Of a stretch of 64,000 nt of DNA, positions 1 to 10,187 are shown in pieces (within the stretch, counting starts at the first letter, position 1; each line of letters starts with the position of its first letter). The notes beneath the pieces were generated by a model. The model worked only from the letters and a program-made list of their open reading frames with translations, did no database searches and was not told the origin of the DNA. A program made the position numbers and the translations under genes. The DNA is from Streptomyces olivaceus (GTDB lineage Bacteria; Actinomycetota; Actinomycetes; Streptomycetales; Streptomycetaceae): positions 101,254 through 165,253 of the forward strand of contig NZ_JOFH01000016.1 in assembly GCF_000721235.1 (NCBI RefSeq), given 5' to 3'.

Positions 1-1
1 C

Positions 2-811
2 GGTGAGGACACCACCGTGCCCGGCGCCGTCGCCGAGCGGCTGCCCGAGATCGCCGCCGCCGTGGACGCCGTGGCCGCCCGGATGGCGCGCGGCGGGCGG
101 CTGGTCTACGCGGGCGCCGGTACGGCCGGCCGGCTGGGCGTACTGGACGCCTCGGAGTGCCCGCCCACCTTCAACACCACTCCCGGGCAGGTCGTCGGCC
201 TGATCGCGGGCGGCCCGGACGCCATGGTCACCTCCGTCGAGGGCGCCGAGGACTCCGCGGAGCTGGCCCGCGCCGACCTGGACGCCCTCGGCCTGACCGC
301 CGACGACGCGGTGGTCGGCGTCTCCGCGTCCGGGCGCACCCCGTACGCGGTCGGCGCCGTGGAGCACGCCCGCGCGCTCGGCGCCCTGACCGTCGGCCTC
401 GCCTGCAACCGGGGCAGCGCGCTCGCCGCGGCCGCCGAGCACGGGATCGAGGTCGTCACCGGGCCGGAGCTGATCACCGGCTCGACGCGGCTGAAGGCCG
501 GCACGGCGCAGAAGCTGGTCCTGAACATGCTCTCGACGATCACGATGGTCCGGCTCGGCAAGACGTACGGGAACCTGATGGTGGACGTCCGCGCCTCCAA
601 CGAGAAGCTGCGGGCCCGCTCGCGCCGTATCGTCGCGCAGGCCACCGGGGCGGCGGACGCGGACGTCGAGCGCGCGCTGGCCGCGACGGACGGCGAGGTC
701 AAGCACGCGATCCTGGTCCTGCTGGCCGACGTGGACGGGCCGACGGCCGCCCGCCTCCTGGAGGAGTCCGCCGGGCACCTGCGGGCGGCGCTCCTGGCGG
801 CGCGGGGCTGA
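2..811 (+). CDS. murQ: N-acetylmuramic acid 6-phosphate etherase, 5' end cut by window
   Basis: The frame is open from the first bases, so the start lies left of the window and about 269 residues are visible of a family usually near 300. The SIS sugar-phosphate domain is recognisable from VYAGAGTAGRLGVLDASE, the loop VSASGRTPYAVG and the segment TGSTRLKAGTAQK. MurQ cleaves the lactyl ether of MurNAc-6-phosphate to give GlcNAc-6-phosphate during peptidoglycan recycling in the cytoplasm. That product could feed NagA, encoded 17 kb to the right. The C-terminal helix-rich part ends in a TGA. Identification is firm; only the N-terminus is missing. Confidence 0.93.
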   Translation, partial: GEDTTVPGAVAERLPEIAAAVDAVAARMARGGRLVYAGAGTAGRLGVLDASECPPTFNTTPGQVVGLIAGGPDAMVTSVEGAEDSAELARADLDALGLTADDAVVGVSASGRTPYAVGAVEHARALGALTVGLACNRGSALAAAAEHGIEVVTGPELITGSTRLKAGTAQKLVLNMLSTITMVRLGKTYGNLMVDVRASNEKLRARSRRIVAQATGAADADVERALAATDGEVKHAILVLLADVDGPTAARLLEESAGHLRAALLAARG

Positions 812-880
812 GCGCCCCGGCCGGGCCGGGTGCGGTCGGGAGCGACGGGACGCGATCCGCCGTGTGCGATTCTGAGGGAC

Positions 881-1450
881 ATGAACCACGCCCAGCTGAC
901 CGCCCTGGGCCGCGCCCTGCGTCTCCTCGGTGAGCACGGCGAGGCCCTCACCACCGACTCGCCGGACGCCAAGCTGCACGAGGTCCGCGCGGACCTGAAG
1001 CGCGCGCTGGACCTGCTGGAGGACGGCATCACGACCGCCGTGCCCAGCACGCGCTGCGCGGAGCACCCGACGGGCCCGGTCGACGAGGCCGCCCCCGACC
1101 TGTGCCTGCTCTGCGAGACCCGCCGCCGCACCGCCCGCCGGGCCGAGTACAACGGCGGTCCGCTGCCCGCCCGCCCCACCGAGCCGGTCCCGTCCCGGTA
1201 CGGCGTGCGGGGCGACCGTCCGCAGCCCCAGCAGCGCTGGCTGCCGGAGCTGTGGAACGGGCAGGCGTGGCAGCTGTGCGGCACCCCGCGCCGCGACCGC
1301 CGCGAGGCCGAGCTGTACATCGCGGCCCAACTGCGCGGACCGCGCGCGGCGATGGCGTACCGGCTCGTCCACGAGTTCACGGACTACGAGGTGCTGCGGG
1401 TGTGGGGGACGCCGGTACGGGTCGACATCGAGCCGATGAACGGCCTCTGA
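881..1450 (+). CDS. Conserved hypothetical protein, 189 aa
   Basis: I chose the ATG at 881 because GAGGGAC lies just before it; an in-frame extension to 830 has no ribosome site. The N-terminal 60 residues look helical and charged. A segment around residues 50-80 contains two cysteine clusters (TRCAEH and LCLLCE) that could bind a metal. The C-terminal half is rich in Trp, Arg and Tyr and has no family signature I recognise. It follows murQ by 69 bp on the same strand but does not look part of that pathway. Function unknown. Confidence 0.75.
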   Translation: MNHAQLTALGRALRLLGEHGEALTTDSPDAKLHEVRADLKRALDLLEDGITTAVPSTRCAEHPTGPVDEAAPDLCLLCETRRRTARRAEYNGGPLPARPTEPVPSRYGVRGDRPQPQQRWLPELWNGQAWQLCGTPRRDRREAELYIAAQLRGPRAAMAYRLVHEFTDYEVLRVWGTPVRVDIEPMNGL

Positions 1451-1486
1451 GACCGGCCCGGTATCGCCCCTGGAGCGCCGGGCGGC

Positions 1487-2236
1487 TCAGATCTGGTTCT
1501 CGCCGCCGTCGACGTACCAGTTGGCGCCGTAGACGAAGCTGCTCTGCCCCGAGGCGAGGAAGGCCACCACCGCGGCGACCTCCTCGGGGCGCCCCATCCG
1601 CCCGATGGCCGTGTCGGTGGCGAGCTTCTCGCGGACACCGGGCGCGTTCTCGGGGCCGAAGAGGTTGGTGATCCCCGGGGTGTCGACCGGTCCCGGGGAG
1701 ACGGCGTTGACCCGGACGCCGCGGTCCTTGAGTTCGTTGGCCCAGCCCCGCGCGAAGGTCCGGACGGCGGCCTTCGAGGCGGCGTACAGGCTGAACGCCT
1801 CCGCTCCGTTCCCGGCGGCGGTGGAGGCGTTGAGGATCACCGAGGCACCGTCGTTGAGCAGCGGCAGCGCCTTCTGCACGGTGAGCAGCGGGCCCCACAC
1901 GTTGACGCCGAAGATCTGGTCGAAGTGCTCGTGGGTGATCTCCTCCAGCGGCACGAGGGCGGCCGTCGCCGCGTTGGCGAAGACCACGTCGAGGCCCTGG
2001 CCGCGGGCGCGGACCGCCTCGTAGAGCCGGTCCAGGTCGGCCGGGTCGGTGGTGTCGCCGGCCACTGCCGTGGCCCGTGCCGCGCCGATGGTCTCCACGG
2101 CCGCGTCCAGTTCGGCCTTGCGCCGGCCGGTGACGAACACGTGCGCTCCGTCGGCCGCCAGCCGGACCGCGCTGGCCAGGCCGATTCCGGTGCCGCCGCC
2201 GGTGACGACGGCGGTCTTGCCTTCGAGCTGTCCCAT
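1487..2236 (-). CDS. Short-chain dehydrogenase/reductase (SDR)
   Basis: A classical SDR of 249 residues. It has the Rossmann motif TGGGTGIGLA near residue 13, the NAA motif in VFANAATAAL, and the catalytic Ser plus YAASK pair. The C-terminus ends YVDGGENQI, as in many 3-oxoacyl-ACP reductase-like SDRs. ATG at 2236 is preferred over an in-frame TTG at 2254 because GGAGG sits 9 bases before the ATG. It is divergent from a TetR gene, with two palindromes between, so it is probably repressed by that regulator and induced by a substrate-like ligand. The substrate is unknown. A related SDR lies at 35427-36176. Confidence 0.9.
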   Translation of the reverse strand: MGQLEGKTAVVTGGGTGIGLASAVRLAADGAHVFVTGRRKAELDAAVETIGAARATAVAGDTTDPADLDRLYEAVRARGQGLDVVFANAATAALVPLEEITHEHFDQIFGVNVWGPLLTVQKALPLLNDGASVILNASTAAGNGAEAFSLYAASKAAVRTFARGWANELKDRGVRVNAVSPGPVDTPGITNLFGPENAPGVREKLATDTAIGRMGRPEEVAAVVAFLASGQSSFVYGANWYVDGGENQI

Positions 2237-2256
2237 GGTGAATGACCTCCGCAAGA

Positions 2257-2312
2257 TTCAGTACCGATCGGTACTGAAAACGACCGTAGCACATCTGTAC
2301 CGACCGATACGG
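2257..2312. promoter_or_regulatory. Two TetR-type operators between SDR and tetR
   Basis: Positions 2257-2278 form a perfect 22-bp palindrome with core GTACCGATCGGTAC flanked by TTCA and TGAA. A second, imperfect copy at 2295-2312 reads CTGTACCGACCGATACGG. Both lie in the 94-bp gap between divergent genes, where a TetR repressor would cover both promoters. Assignment to the adjacent TetR is inferred from position. Confidence 0.75.
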
Positions 2313-2330
2313 AAGACGTAGAATGCCGTC

Positions 2331-2939
2331 ATGGAGACGCGACAGAAGGGGCCGGTCGGCCGCCCGAGGGGCTTCGACGCCGACGAGGCCCTGGAAAAGG
2401 CCATGCGGGTCTTCTGGGAGCGCGGCTACGAGGGCGCCAGCCTCACCGACCTGACCAGCGCCATGGGCATCACCCGCACCAGCATGTACGCGGCCTTCGG
2501 CAACAAGGAGGACCTGTTCCGCAAGGCGCTGGAGCGCTACGAGGAGGGCCCCGCCGCCTATGTGGCGCGCGCCCTGCGCAAGCCCACCGCCCGCGAAGTG
2601 GCCGGGGCGTTCCTCGACGGCGCGGTGCACACCAGTACGCGCCCCGGGTGCCCGTCCGGCTGCCTGGGCGTCCAGGGCTCCCTCGCCGCGGGCGAGACGG
2701 GGCGCGCCGCGCGGGACCTGCTCGCCGACTGGCGCAACGAGGGCGTCACACGCCTCCGGGACCGGTTCCGGCAGGCCGTCGACGACGGGGACCTGCCGGC
2801 CGGGTCCGACCCCGCGGTCCTCGCGCGCTACCTCATGACCGTCGCCAACGGCATCTCCGTGCAGGCCGCCGGCGGCGCGGGCCGCGACGACCTGGGGCAG
2901 GTGGCCGACGTGGCGCTGCGCGGCTGGCCGCCGGCGTGA
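2331..2939 (+). CDS. TetR/AcrR family regulator
   Basis: A 202-residue TetR-type repressor. The N-terminal helix-turn-helix covers roughly residues 15-60 with SLTDLTSAMGITRTSMYAAF followed by the typical GNKEDLF. The C-terminal ligand domain contains a CPSGCLG segment found in one actinobacterial subgroup of TetR proteins. It is divergent from the SDR, and two palindromes in the shared promoter are its likely targets, which implies autoregulation. The ligand cannot be read from the sequence. Confidence 0.92.
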   Translation: METRQKGPVGRPRGFDADEALEKAMRVFWERGYEGASLTDLTSAMGITRTSMYAAFGNKEDLFRKALERYEEGPAAYVARALRKPTAREVAGAFLDGAVHTSTRPGCPSGCLGVQGSLAAGETGRAARDLLADWRNEGVTRLRDRFRQAVDDGDLPAGSDPAVLARYLMTVANGISVQAAGGAGRDDLGQVADVALRGWPPA

Positions 2940-3029
2940 CGGCGACCGGACCGACGGCGACCGGCTGACGACGGCGACCGGCCCGCGCCGCCGAAGCGTC
3001 GCGGGCCGGGAGCAGGCGATTCGGAAGCG

Positions 3030-4562
3030 CTACGCCTCCGGGTCGAGCAGCGGCAGCGGCGCGAACTCGTACCCCTCCCACAGGCGCCGGGACGTCTCCC
3101 GCGGGTACGGCGCGACGGTCGGCTCGGCGTCCAGGATCTGGACGAGGCGGCGGTCCGTGTCGTACGCGGGCCAGCCCGGGTCGCCGGTGCGGGCGAACGC
3201 CGTCCAGGAGGAGCGGAACCGCGACGACAGGGCCAGCGCCTCCTCGGACGGCTCCGCGCCCTCGAACTGGAGCAGCGCCAGGCCCGCCTGGAAGGTGCCG
3301 AAGAGGAGGGGGATGTCCAGGGCGTGACAGGCCCCGAGGGCACCGCCCCGGGCCGGGGCGGGCCAGGCGAGTTCGTAGACGTGGGCCCGGCCGCCGCCCG
3401 CGAGGTGGGCCTCGGCCAGGTGCAGGGACGGCATCGCGAACAGCCAGTCGGTCTGGAGGCGTTCGTAGAGGTCGTCGGCCGAATCCTGCGGGAACGCGGC
3501 GCGGTAGGCCGCCTCGCCGCCCGGGGCGTACAGGCGCAGGGCGGCGCCCGCGCGCTCCTCGCCGATCTCGCCGAGCCGGCCCGCCAGCGCGGAGAACAGG
3601 CGCGTCTCGTCGCGGTTGTGGCCGACCAGCAGGTCGATGTCGCGGGCCGCGCCGGACGCGAGCGCCCGCCACGGCGTGACCGGGAGGATCTCGCCGTCCA
3701 CGACCGGCGCGTACGGGGTGACCGTGGGCGCCGCCCGGCCCCACCGGGCGACGTTGCCGGGCATCTTCGGGGCGAGGGCCTGGCCCGCCTTGACGAGCTG
3801 GTCCGGCGCGACGTCCGAGAGGTCGGTGACGGTCGGGTCCAGGCCCAGCTCGGCGGCGAGGGCGGCACCGAGGTCCCGGGCGAGTCCGGCGGAGAAGAAC
3901 GTGCCCGGCACGCTCTGGGCGACGGCCCGCTGGAAGAGGCCCTGCGCACGGGGCATCGCCAGCAGGGCGGCCACGGAACCGGCGCCCGCCGACTCGCCGA
4001 AGACGGTGACCCGGTCGGGGTCGCCGCCGAACGCGGCGATGTTCTCCTGCACCCAGGCCAGCGCCGCCACCTGGTCGAGCAGGCCGCGGTTGGCGGGGGC
4101 GCCCTCGATGTGGGCGAAACCCTCCATGCCCACGCGGTAGTTGAGGGTGACGACGACGAGGTCGCCGTCGGCGGCGATGCGGTGGGCGTCGTAGGCGGGG
4201 CTGCCGGAGTGGCCGAACTTGTAGGAGCCGCCGTGGATCCAGACCATGACCGGACGCCGGGCGGCCGGGTCGGGCGCGGGGGTCCAGACGTTGAGCGTCA
4301 GCCAGTCGTCGCCGTCGGGGACGTCCGGCGGGCCGGCTGCGCCGGCGTCCTGCGGGGGCGGCGGGCCGAAGGCGTACGCGTCACGTATGCCGTCCCAGGG
4401 GCGGGCGCGGCGCGGGGCGGCGAACCGGGCGGCCCCCACCGGGGGCTGGGCGAAGGGGATGCCGCGGAAGACGGCCGATCCGCCCTCGCTCCGGCCGCGC
4501 ACCGCACCGCAGGCGGTGCGCACCACGGGTTCGGCTGACTCCACGGGTCCAGGGATCGTCAT
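3030..4562 (-). CDS. Carboxylesterase type B
   Basis: A 510-residue alpha/beta-hydrolase of the carboxylesterase/para-nitrobenzyl esterase family. The oxyanion HGG is at residues 110-112, the nucleophile elbow GESAG at 189-193 (Ser191), an acidic candidate lies in GHNRDETRLF, and the catalytic His lies in GACHALDIPLLFG. No signal peptide is seen, so it is probably cytoplasmic. The start is the ATG giving MTIPGPVES; the upstream reading has no coding character. It ends about 90 bp from the convergent TetR gene, and the OYE gene lies 62 bp upstream on the same strand, so the two may be co-transcribed. Substrate unknown. Confidence 0.92.
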   Translation of the reverse strand: MTIPGPVESAEPVVRTACGAVRGRSEGGSAVFRGIPFAQPPVGAARFAAPRRARPWDGIRDAYAFGPPPPQDAGAAGPPDVPDGDDWLTLNVWTPAPDPAARRPVMVWIHGGSYKFGHSGSPAYDAHRIAADGDLVVVTLNYRVGMEGFAHIEGAPANRGLLDQVAALAWVQENIAAFGGDPDRVTVFGESAGAGSVAALLAMPRAQGLFQRAVAQSVPGTFFSAGLARDLGAALAAELGLDPTVTDLSDVAPDQLVKAGQALAPKMPGNVARWGRAAPTVTPYAPVVDGEILPVTPWRALASGAARDIDLLVGHNRDETRLFSALAGRLGEIGEERAGAALRLYAPGGEAAYRAAFPQDSADDLYERLQTDWLFAMPSLHLAEAHLAGGGRAHVYELAWPAPARGGALGACHALDIPLLFGTFQAGLALLQFEGAEPSEEALALSSRFRSSWTAFARTGDPGWPAYDTDRRLVQILDAEPTVAPYPRETSRRLWEGYEFAPLPLLDPEA

Positions 4563-4624
4563 CCCACGGACCCTACGCCGTGGTGCGCACCGCGCCCGGC
4601 CGAGGGCCTGTCGGGCGGCCCGGC

Positions 4625-5755
4625 TCAGCTCAGGGTCTTCAGCGACGCCGCGTCGTACGCCGCCAGCTCGTCGAAGCGGCCGGCGAGGACCTTCTCGGCC
4701 CACCGCGGGTCCTGGAGCAGGGCGCGGCCGACGGCGACGAGGTCGAACTCGTCGCGCTCCAGGCGGTCGAGGAGGTTGTCCAGGCTGCTGACCTCGGCGC
4801 CCTCGCCCCGGAACGCCGCGCCGAATTCGCCGTCCAGGCCGACCGAGCCGACGGTGATGGTGGGCCTGCCGGTGAGCTTCTTGGTCCAGCCGGCGAGGTT
4901 GAGGTCGGAGTCGTCGAACTCGGGGAGCCAGTACCGTCGGGTGGAGGCGTGGAAGGCGTCGACACCGGCCGAGGCGATCGGGGTGAGAACGGCCTCCAGC
5001 TCTCCGGGGTTCTCGGCGATCCGGGCGGTGTAGTCCCCGCCCTTCCACTGGGAGTAGCGGAAGATCACCGGGAAGTCGGGCGAGACCGTCTCGCGCACGG
5101 CGGCCACGATCTCCGCGGCGAACCGGGTGCGGGAGACGGGGTCGCCGCCGTAGGCGTCGGTACGGCGGTTGGTGCCGGACCACAGGAACTGGTCGACGAG
5201 GTAGCCGTGGGCCCCGTGGATCTCCACACCGTCGAAGCCGATGCGCTCGGCGGCCGCCGCGGACTCGGCGAAGGCGCCGATGACGTCGTCCAGGTCGCGC
5301 TGGGTCATCGCCCGGCCGGTGGGCTCGTCCTCGCCCAGGCGCAGGCCGGACGGGCCGACGGGCGGCGCGTCGGTGAAGGGCGGTTCCCCGGCCTCGCGGA
5401 CCATGCCGATGTGCCACAGCTGCGGCACGATCGTGCCGCCGCCCGCGTGCACGGCCTCGGCGACCTTCGCCCACCCGGCGAGCTGCTCCTCGCCGTGGAA
5501 GCGGGGCACGCTGTCGCTCTGCCCGGCGGAGTCGTGGCCGACGTAGGTGCCCTCGGTGACGATGAGGCCGACACCGGCGGCGGCGCGGCGCCCGTAGTAC
5601 GAGACCACGTCCTCACCGGGGATGCCGCCCGGGGAGAACATCCGGGTCATCGGCGCCATGGCGATGCGGTTGGGCACGGTGAGGCCGTTGATGGTGGTGG
5701 GGCGGGCGAGGAGCCGGGCGGCGCGGGAGGCGGACTCGACGGGGGTGGCGGTCAC
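4625..5755 (-). CDS. NADH:flavin oxidoreductase (old yellow enzyme family)
   Basis: A 376-residue TIM-barrel FMN enzyme. Seen motifs are MAPMTRMFS near the N-terminus, the His pair region in QLWHIGM, GAHGYLVDQFL, NRRTDAYGG and the phosphate-binding VAVGRALLQDP near the C-terminus. Such enzymes reduce activated C=C bonds of enals, enones or nitro compounds using NAD(P)H. The GTG at 5755 is taken as the start because AAGGAG sits 7 bases upstream. The carboxylesterase gene lies just downstream. The physiological substrate is not evident. Confidence 0.92.
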   Translation of the reverse strand: MTATPVESASRAARLLARPTTINGLTVPNRIAMAPMTRMFSPGGIPGEDVVSYYGRRAAAGVGLIVTEGTYVGHDSAGQSDSVPRFHGEEQLAGWAKVAEAVHAGGGTIVPQLWHIGMVREAGEPPFTDAPPVGPSGLRLGEDEPTGRAMTQRDLDDVIGAFAESAAAAERIGFDGVEIHGAHGYLVDQFLWSGTNRRTDAYGGDPVSRTRFAAEIVAAVRETVSPDFPVIFRYSQWKGGDYTARIAENPGELEAVLTPIASAGVDAFHASTRRYWLPEFDDSDLNLAGWTKKLTGRPTITVGSVGLDGEFGAAFRGEGAEVSSLDNLLDRLERDEFDLVAVGRALLQDPRWAEKVLAGRFDELAAYDAASLKTLS

Positions 5756-5955
5756 GTGGGGACTCCTTCGGTGAGCGATCGGGGGTGCCGACTGCGGGCA
5801 ATGGGGAGGGGCCGACTGAAATGTGCCGCGCATGCAGTATGTGCGCACGCATGTACCGCACCTCCGGGAAACCCGCCTCCCCCGCGCCGCATTCCGCCCG
5901 CGCCGCAGTCCCGGGAGTGATCCACCCCACATCTCGTCCCGTGGGAGGGGAACGC

Positions 5956-5999
5956 CCGAGGGCGGCACCCCCTGTCCTGACAGGGAGTGCCGCCCTCGG
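5956..5999 (-). terminator. Stem-loop terminator after groEL
   Basis: CCGAGGGCGGCAC pairs perfectly with GTGCCGCCCTCGG around an 18-base interior that can itself pair (CCTGTCCTGACAGG). It lies 37 bp past the groEL stop. The surrounding 280 bp between groEL and the oxidoreductase hold no other gene. Confidence 0.8.
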
Positions 6000-6035
6000 T
6001 TCGTGCGGAACGGCCGATCAACCGGAAGCGGTCGA

Positions 6036-7790
<1,755 letters not shown>

Positions 7791-7805
7791 TCACTCTCAC
7801 CTTCA

Positions 7806-7849
7806 GAGTGCTAACGCAATGATTAGCACTCGACCATGCCGAGTGCAAG
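7806..7849 (-). promoter_or_regulatory. groEL promoter with CIRCE (HrcA) element, three half-sites
   Basis: On the + strand TTAGCACTC (7823-7831), a 9-base spacer and GAGTGCAAG (7841-7849) form a near-canonical CIRCE. A third perfect half-site GAGTGCTAA lies at 7806-7814, 8 bases from the middle one, so the middle half-site can pair with either flank. In the groEL direction the array contains -35/-10-like TTGCAC and TAATCAT. HrcA repression and heat-shock induction are the known role of CIRCE. Confidence 0.9.
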
Positions 7850-7927
7850 CGCCTCTCGGGGATCGGGGGCCCCGCTCAGCCGCCCGCGAACAGCGGCCCG
7901 GCGGGGCCGGGGCCGCCCGCGAACAGC

Positions 7928-7964
7928 CCGAAGGGCCCGTACCCAGCGGGTACGGGCCCTTCGG
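7928..7964 (-). terminator. Terminator of the cold-shock gene
   Basis: A perfect 17-bp stem (CCGAAGGGCCCGTACCC with its complement) around a 3-base AGC loop, 32 bp beyond the stop of the cold-shock gene. It separates that gene from the groEL promoter. Confidence 0.9.
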
Positions 7965-7996
7965 ACTGAAGACCGGTGCTGCGGTGGCCGGACGTC

Positions 7997-8200
7997 TCAG
8001 GCGCTGAGGCGCACCATGTCGGCCTGCGGGCCCTTCTGACCCTGCGAGATCTCGAACTCGACCCGCTGGCCTTCTTCGAGGGTGCGGTAGCCGTCCATCT
8101 GAATCGCGCTGTAGTGGACGAAAACATCCGCACCACCGTCGACCGCGATGAAGCCGTACCCCTTCTCCGCGTTGAACCACTTGACGGTGCCCTGAGCCAT
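7997..8200 (-). CDS. Cold-shock domain protein (CspA/ScoF family)
   Basis: A 67-residue single OB-fold protein. The RNP-1 motif KGYGFI and RNP-2 motif DVFVHYSAI are intact, and the protein starts [14 protein letters not shown]. These proteins bind single-stranded RNA and act as RNA chaperones or antiterminators. The ATG at 8200 gives the standard family length and is preceded by GGGGAG; a longer frame to 8230 is not supported. It is monocistronic, with a perfect stem-loop after it and a long leader before it. Confidence 0.96.
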   Translation of the reverse strand: MAQGTVKWFNAEKGYGFIAVDGGADVFVHYSAIQMDGYRTLEEGQRVEFEISQGQKGPQADMVRLSA

Positions 8201-8554
8201 GCCTAACTCCCCTATTACTGGCCCTTGCACAGATCCGCACTTCGCGAATCCGGGTCAGACCTCGCCCCCCACGACTGGGGGCGTGCGCCGGAACGCGTCG
8301 ACCGCGGCTGAATGTATCTGTCCAACTGCCGTCTGCAACAGGTCAATCGGACGAGAAATTAGGACGTACCCGGTCCGGAATCTAGCGAACTTTCGCCTGA
8401 ATTCGGGTCAAGTCGGGTCACATAAAAGGCACAAAAGCCGCGAAAGACGCCCACACTTTGGCTACTTCTTGTCGGGCGAGCGGCAGGAATTCAGGGTTCC
8501 CGATGTGGCGATCGGGAGCGCGTTCCCCAACTCTACCGCGCTCAACCACATGGA
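8201..8554. other. Intergenic region, leader and promoter of the cold-shock gene
   Basis: There is no gene here. An uninterrupted hairpin, CGCCCCC (8263-8269) with GGGGGCG (8277-8283), would lie in the 5' leader of the cold-shock mRNA. The remainder is relatively A/T-rich for this genome, as expected of a promoter. I could not fix the transcription start. Confidence 0.45.
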
Positions 8555-8589
8555 ATTGCCCCCTCCGCTTCTCTTACGGAGAGGGCAAT
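8555..8589 (-). terminator. Terminator of the sulfur-carrier operon
   Basis: A 13-bp stem with one mismatch (ATTGCCCCCTCCG against CGGAGAGGGCAAT) around a 9-base loop. It starts 18 bp beyond the stop of the MoaD/ThiS gene. Confidence 0.8.
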
Positions 8590-8606
8590 CGGCACTACGA
8601 GGCGTG

Positions 8607-8882
8607 TCAGCCGCCGGCGACCGCCGGGATGATCGAAACGCCCGCGCCGTCCGGCGTCGCGGTCTCCAGACCCTGCTCGAAGCGGACGTCGTCGTCGTTG
8701 ACGTAGACGTTGACGAAGCGGCGCAGCTTGCCCTGGTCGTCCAGGACCCGGGCGGCGATGCCGGTGTGGTTCTTCTCCAGGTCGGAGATGACCTCACCGA
8801 GGTTGGCGCCGTCGGCGCTGACCTCGGCCCTGCCGCCGGTGTAGGTGCGCAGGATGGTCGGGATACGAACGGTCACGCTCAT
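8607..8882 (-). CDS. MoaD/ThiS family sulfur carrier protein
   Basis: A 91-residue ubiquitin-fold protein ending in the diagnostic Gly-Gly (AVAGG) that is adenylated and thiocarboxylated in this family. It starts MSVTVRIPTIL. The ATG overlaps the stop of the upstream threonine-synthase-like gene by 4 bases (ATGA), so the two are translationally coupled and expressed behind one SAM riboswitch. That linkage argues for a role in sulfur transfer to an amino acid rather than in molybdopterin or thiamine synthesis. The activating E1-like enzyme is not in the window. Confidence 0.93.
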   Translation of the reverse strand: MSVTVRIPTILRTYTGGRAEVSADGANLGEVISDLEKNHTGIAARVLDDQGKLRRFVNVYVNDDDVRFEQGLETATPDGAGVSIIPAVAGG

Positions 8883-10168
8883 GCGAGGCCAGCCTCTCGG
8901 AAGGAGTCCAGGTTCGGGCGGATGGTCGCGGTGAGGCCGGTGCCGGCCACCGCGTCGAGGGTCTTCAGACCGTCGCCGGTGTTCAGGACGACGGTGGTGA
9001 GCGACGGGTCGAGGACGCCCTCGTCGATCAGCTTCTTCGTCACCCCGACGGTCACCCCGCCCGCCGTCTCCGCGAAGATGCCCTCGGTGCGGGCGAGCAG
9101 CTTGATGGCGTCCACGACCTGCTCGTCGGTCACGTCCTCCACGGCGCCGCCGGTGCGCCGGGCGATGTCGAGGACGTAGGGGCCGTCGGCCGGGTTGCCG
9201 ATGGCCAGCGACTTGGCGATGGTGTCCGGCTTCTGCGGGCGGACCACGTCGTGGCCGGCCTTGTACGCGGTGGAGACCGGCGAGCAGCCCTTGGCCTGCG
9301 CGCCGAAGATCTTGTACGGCCGGTCCTCGACCAGGCCGAGCGCGATCAGCTCCTTCAGCCCCTTGTCGATCTTCGTCAGCTGGGAGCCGGACGCGATCGG
9401 CACGACGAGCTGGTCGGGCAGCCGCCAGCCGAGCTGCTCGCAGATCTCGTACGCCAGGGTCTTGGAGCCCTCGGCGTAGTAGGGCCGCAGGTTGACGTTG
9501 ACGAAGCCCCAGCCCTCGCCGGCCGGGTCGCCGATCAGCTCGGAGCAGAAGCGGTTCACGTCGTCGTAGTTGCCCTCGATGCCGACCAGCTCGCCGCCGT
9601 AGACGGCGGCCATGACGACCTTGCCCTGCTCCAGGTCGTGCGGGATGAACACGCAGGAGCGGAAGCCGGCCCGGGCCGCGGCGGCGCCGACGGCGCCGGC
9701 GAGGTTGCCGGTGGAGGAGCAGGAGAGGGTGGTGAAGCCGAAGGCGCGGGCGGCCTCGATGGCCTGGGCGACGACGCGGTCCTTGAAGGAGTGCGTGGGG
9801 TTGCCGGAGTCGTCCTTGACGTACAGGCCGCCGGTGACGCCCAGCTCGCGGGCGAGGTTGTCGGCCTTGACGAGCTTGGTCCAGCCGGGGTTGATGTTCG
9901 GCTTGTCGGCCACGTCGGCGGGGACGGGCAGGAGAGGGGCGTAGCGCCAGATGTTCGCGGGGCCGGCCTCGATGCGCCGGCGCAGTTCCTCGGTGTCGTA
10001 CGCCGAGAAGTCGTAGGCGATCTCGAGCGGGCCGAAACACTCCTCGCAGGCGAAGACCGGTCCCAGCGGCACCTGATGCCCGCATTCCCGGCAGCTCAGC
10101 GCGGCGGCGGGGCCGAGATCGACGGTGTTCGCGGAGTTCGTGGTGGTTTCGGCAGTCTGCACAGCCAT
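8879..10168 (-). CDS. thrC: Threonine-synthase-family PLP enzyme, possibly a homocysteine synthase
   Basis: About 429 residues of the fold-type II PLP family. The Lys that forms the Schiff base is in HSFKDRVV; the phosphate loop is in SCSSTGNLAG. The N-terminus has four cysteines (SCRECG and ACEECF) arranged as a small zinc ribbon, as in some threonine synthases. By homology it acts on O-phosphohomoserine. The SAM-I riboswitch in its leader and the overlapping sulfur-carrier gene suggest that the product may be homocysteine rather than threonine. I recall a report of such a route in Streptomyces but cannot verify it here. The ATG at 10168 is chosen because the riboswitch P1 strand and an AGGAG/AAAGGG stretch lie just before it; a GTG at 10201 would fall inside the riboswitch. 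Confidence 0.85.
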   Translation of the reverse strand: MAVQTAETTTNSANTVDLGPAAALSCRECGHQVPLGPVFACEECFGPLEIAYDFSAYDTEELRRRIEAGPANIWRYAPLLPVPADVADKPNINPGWTKLVKADNLARELGVTGGLYVKDDSGNPTHSFKDRVVAQAIEAARAFGFTTLSCSSTGNLAGAVGAAAARAGFRSCVFIPHDLEQGKVVMAAVYGGELVGIEGNYDDVNRFCSELIGDPAGEGWGFVNVNLRPYYAEGSKTLAYEICEQLGWRLPDQLVVPIASGSQLTKIDKGLKELIALGLVEDRPYKIFGAQAKGCSPVSTAYKAGHDVVRPQKPDTIAKSLAIGNPADGPYVLDIARRTGGAVEDVTDEQVVDAIKLLARTEGIFAETAGGVTVGVTKKLIDEGVLDPSLTTVVLNTGDGLKTLDAVAGTGLTATIRPNLDSFREAGLA

Positions 10169-10187
10169 GGAGGCGAGGCCCTTTCTC

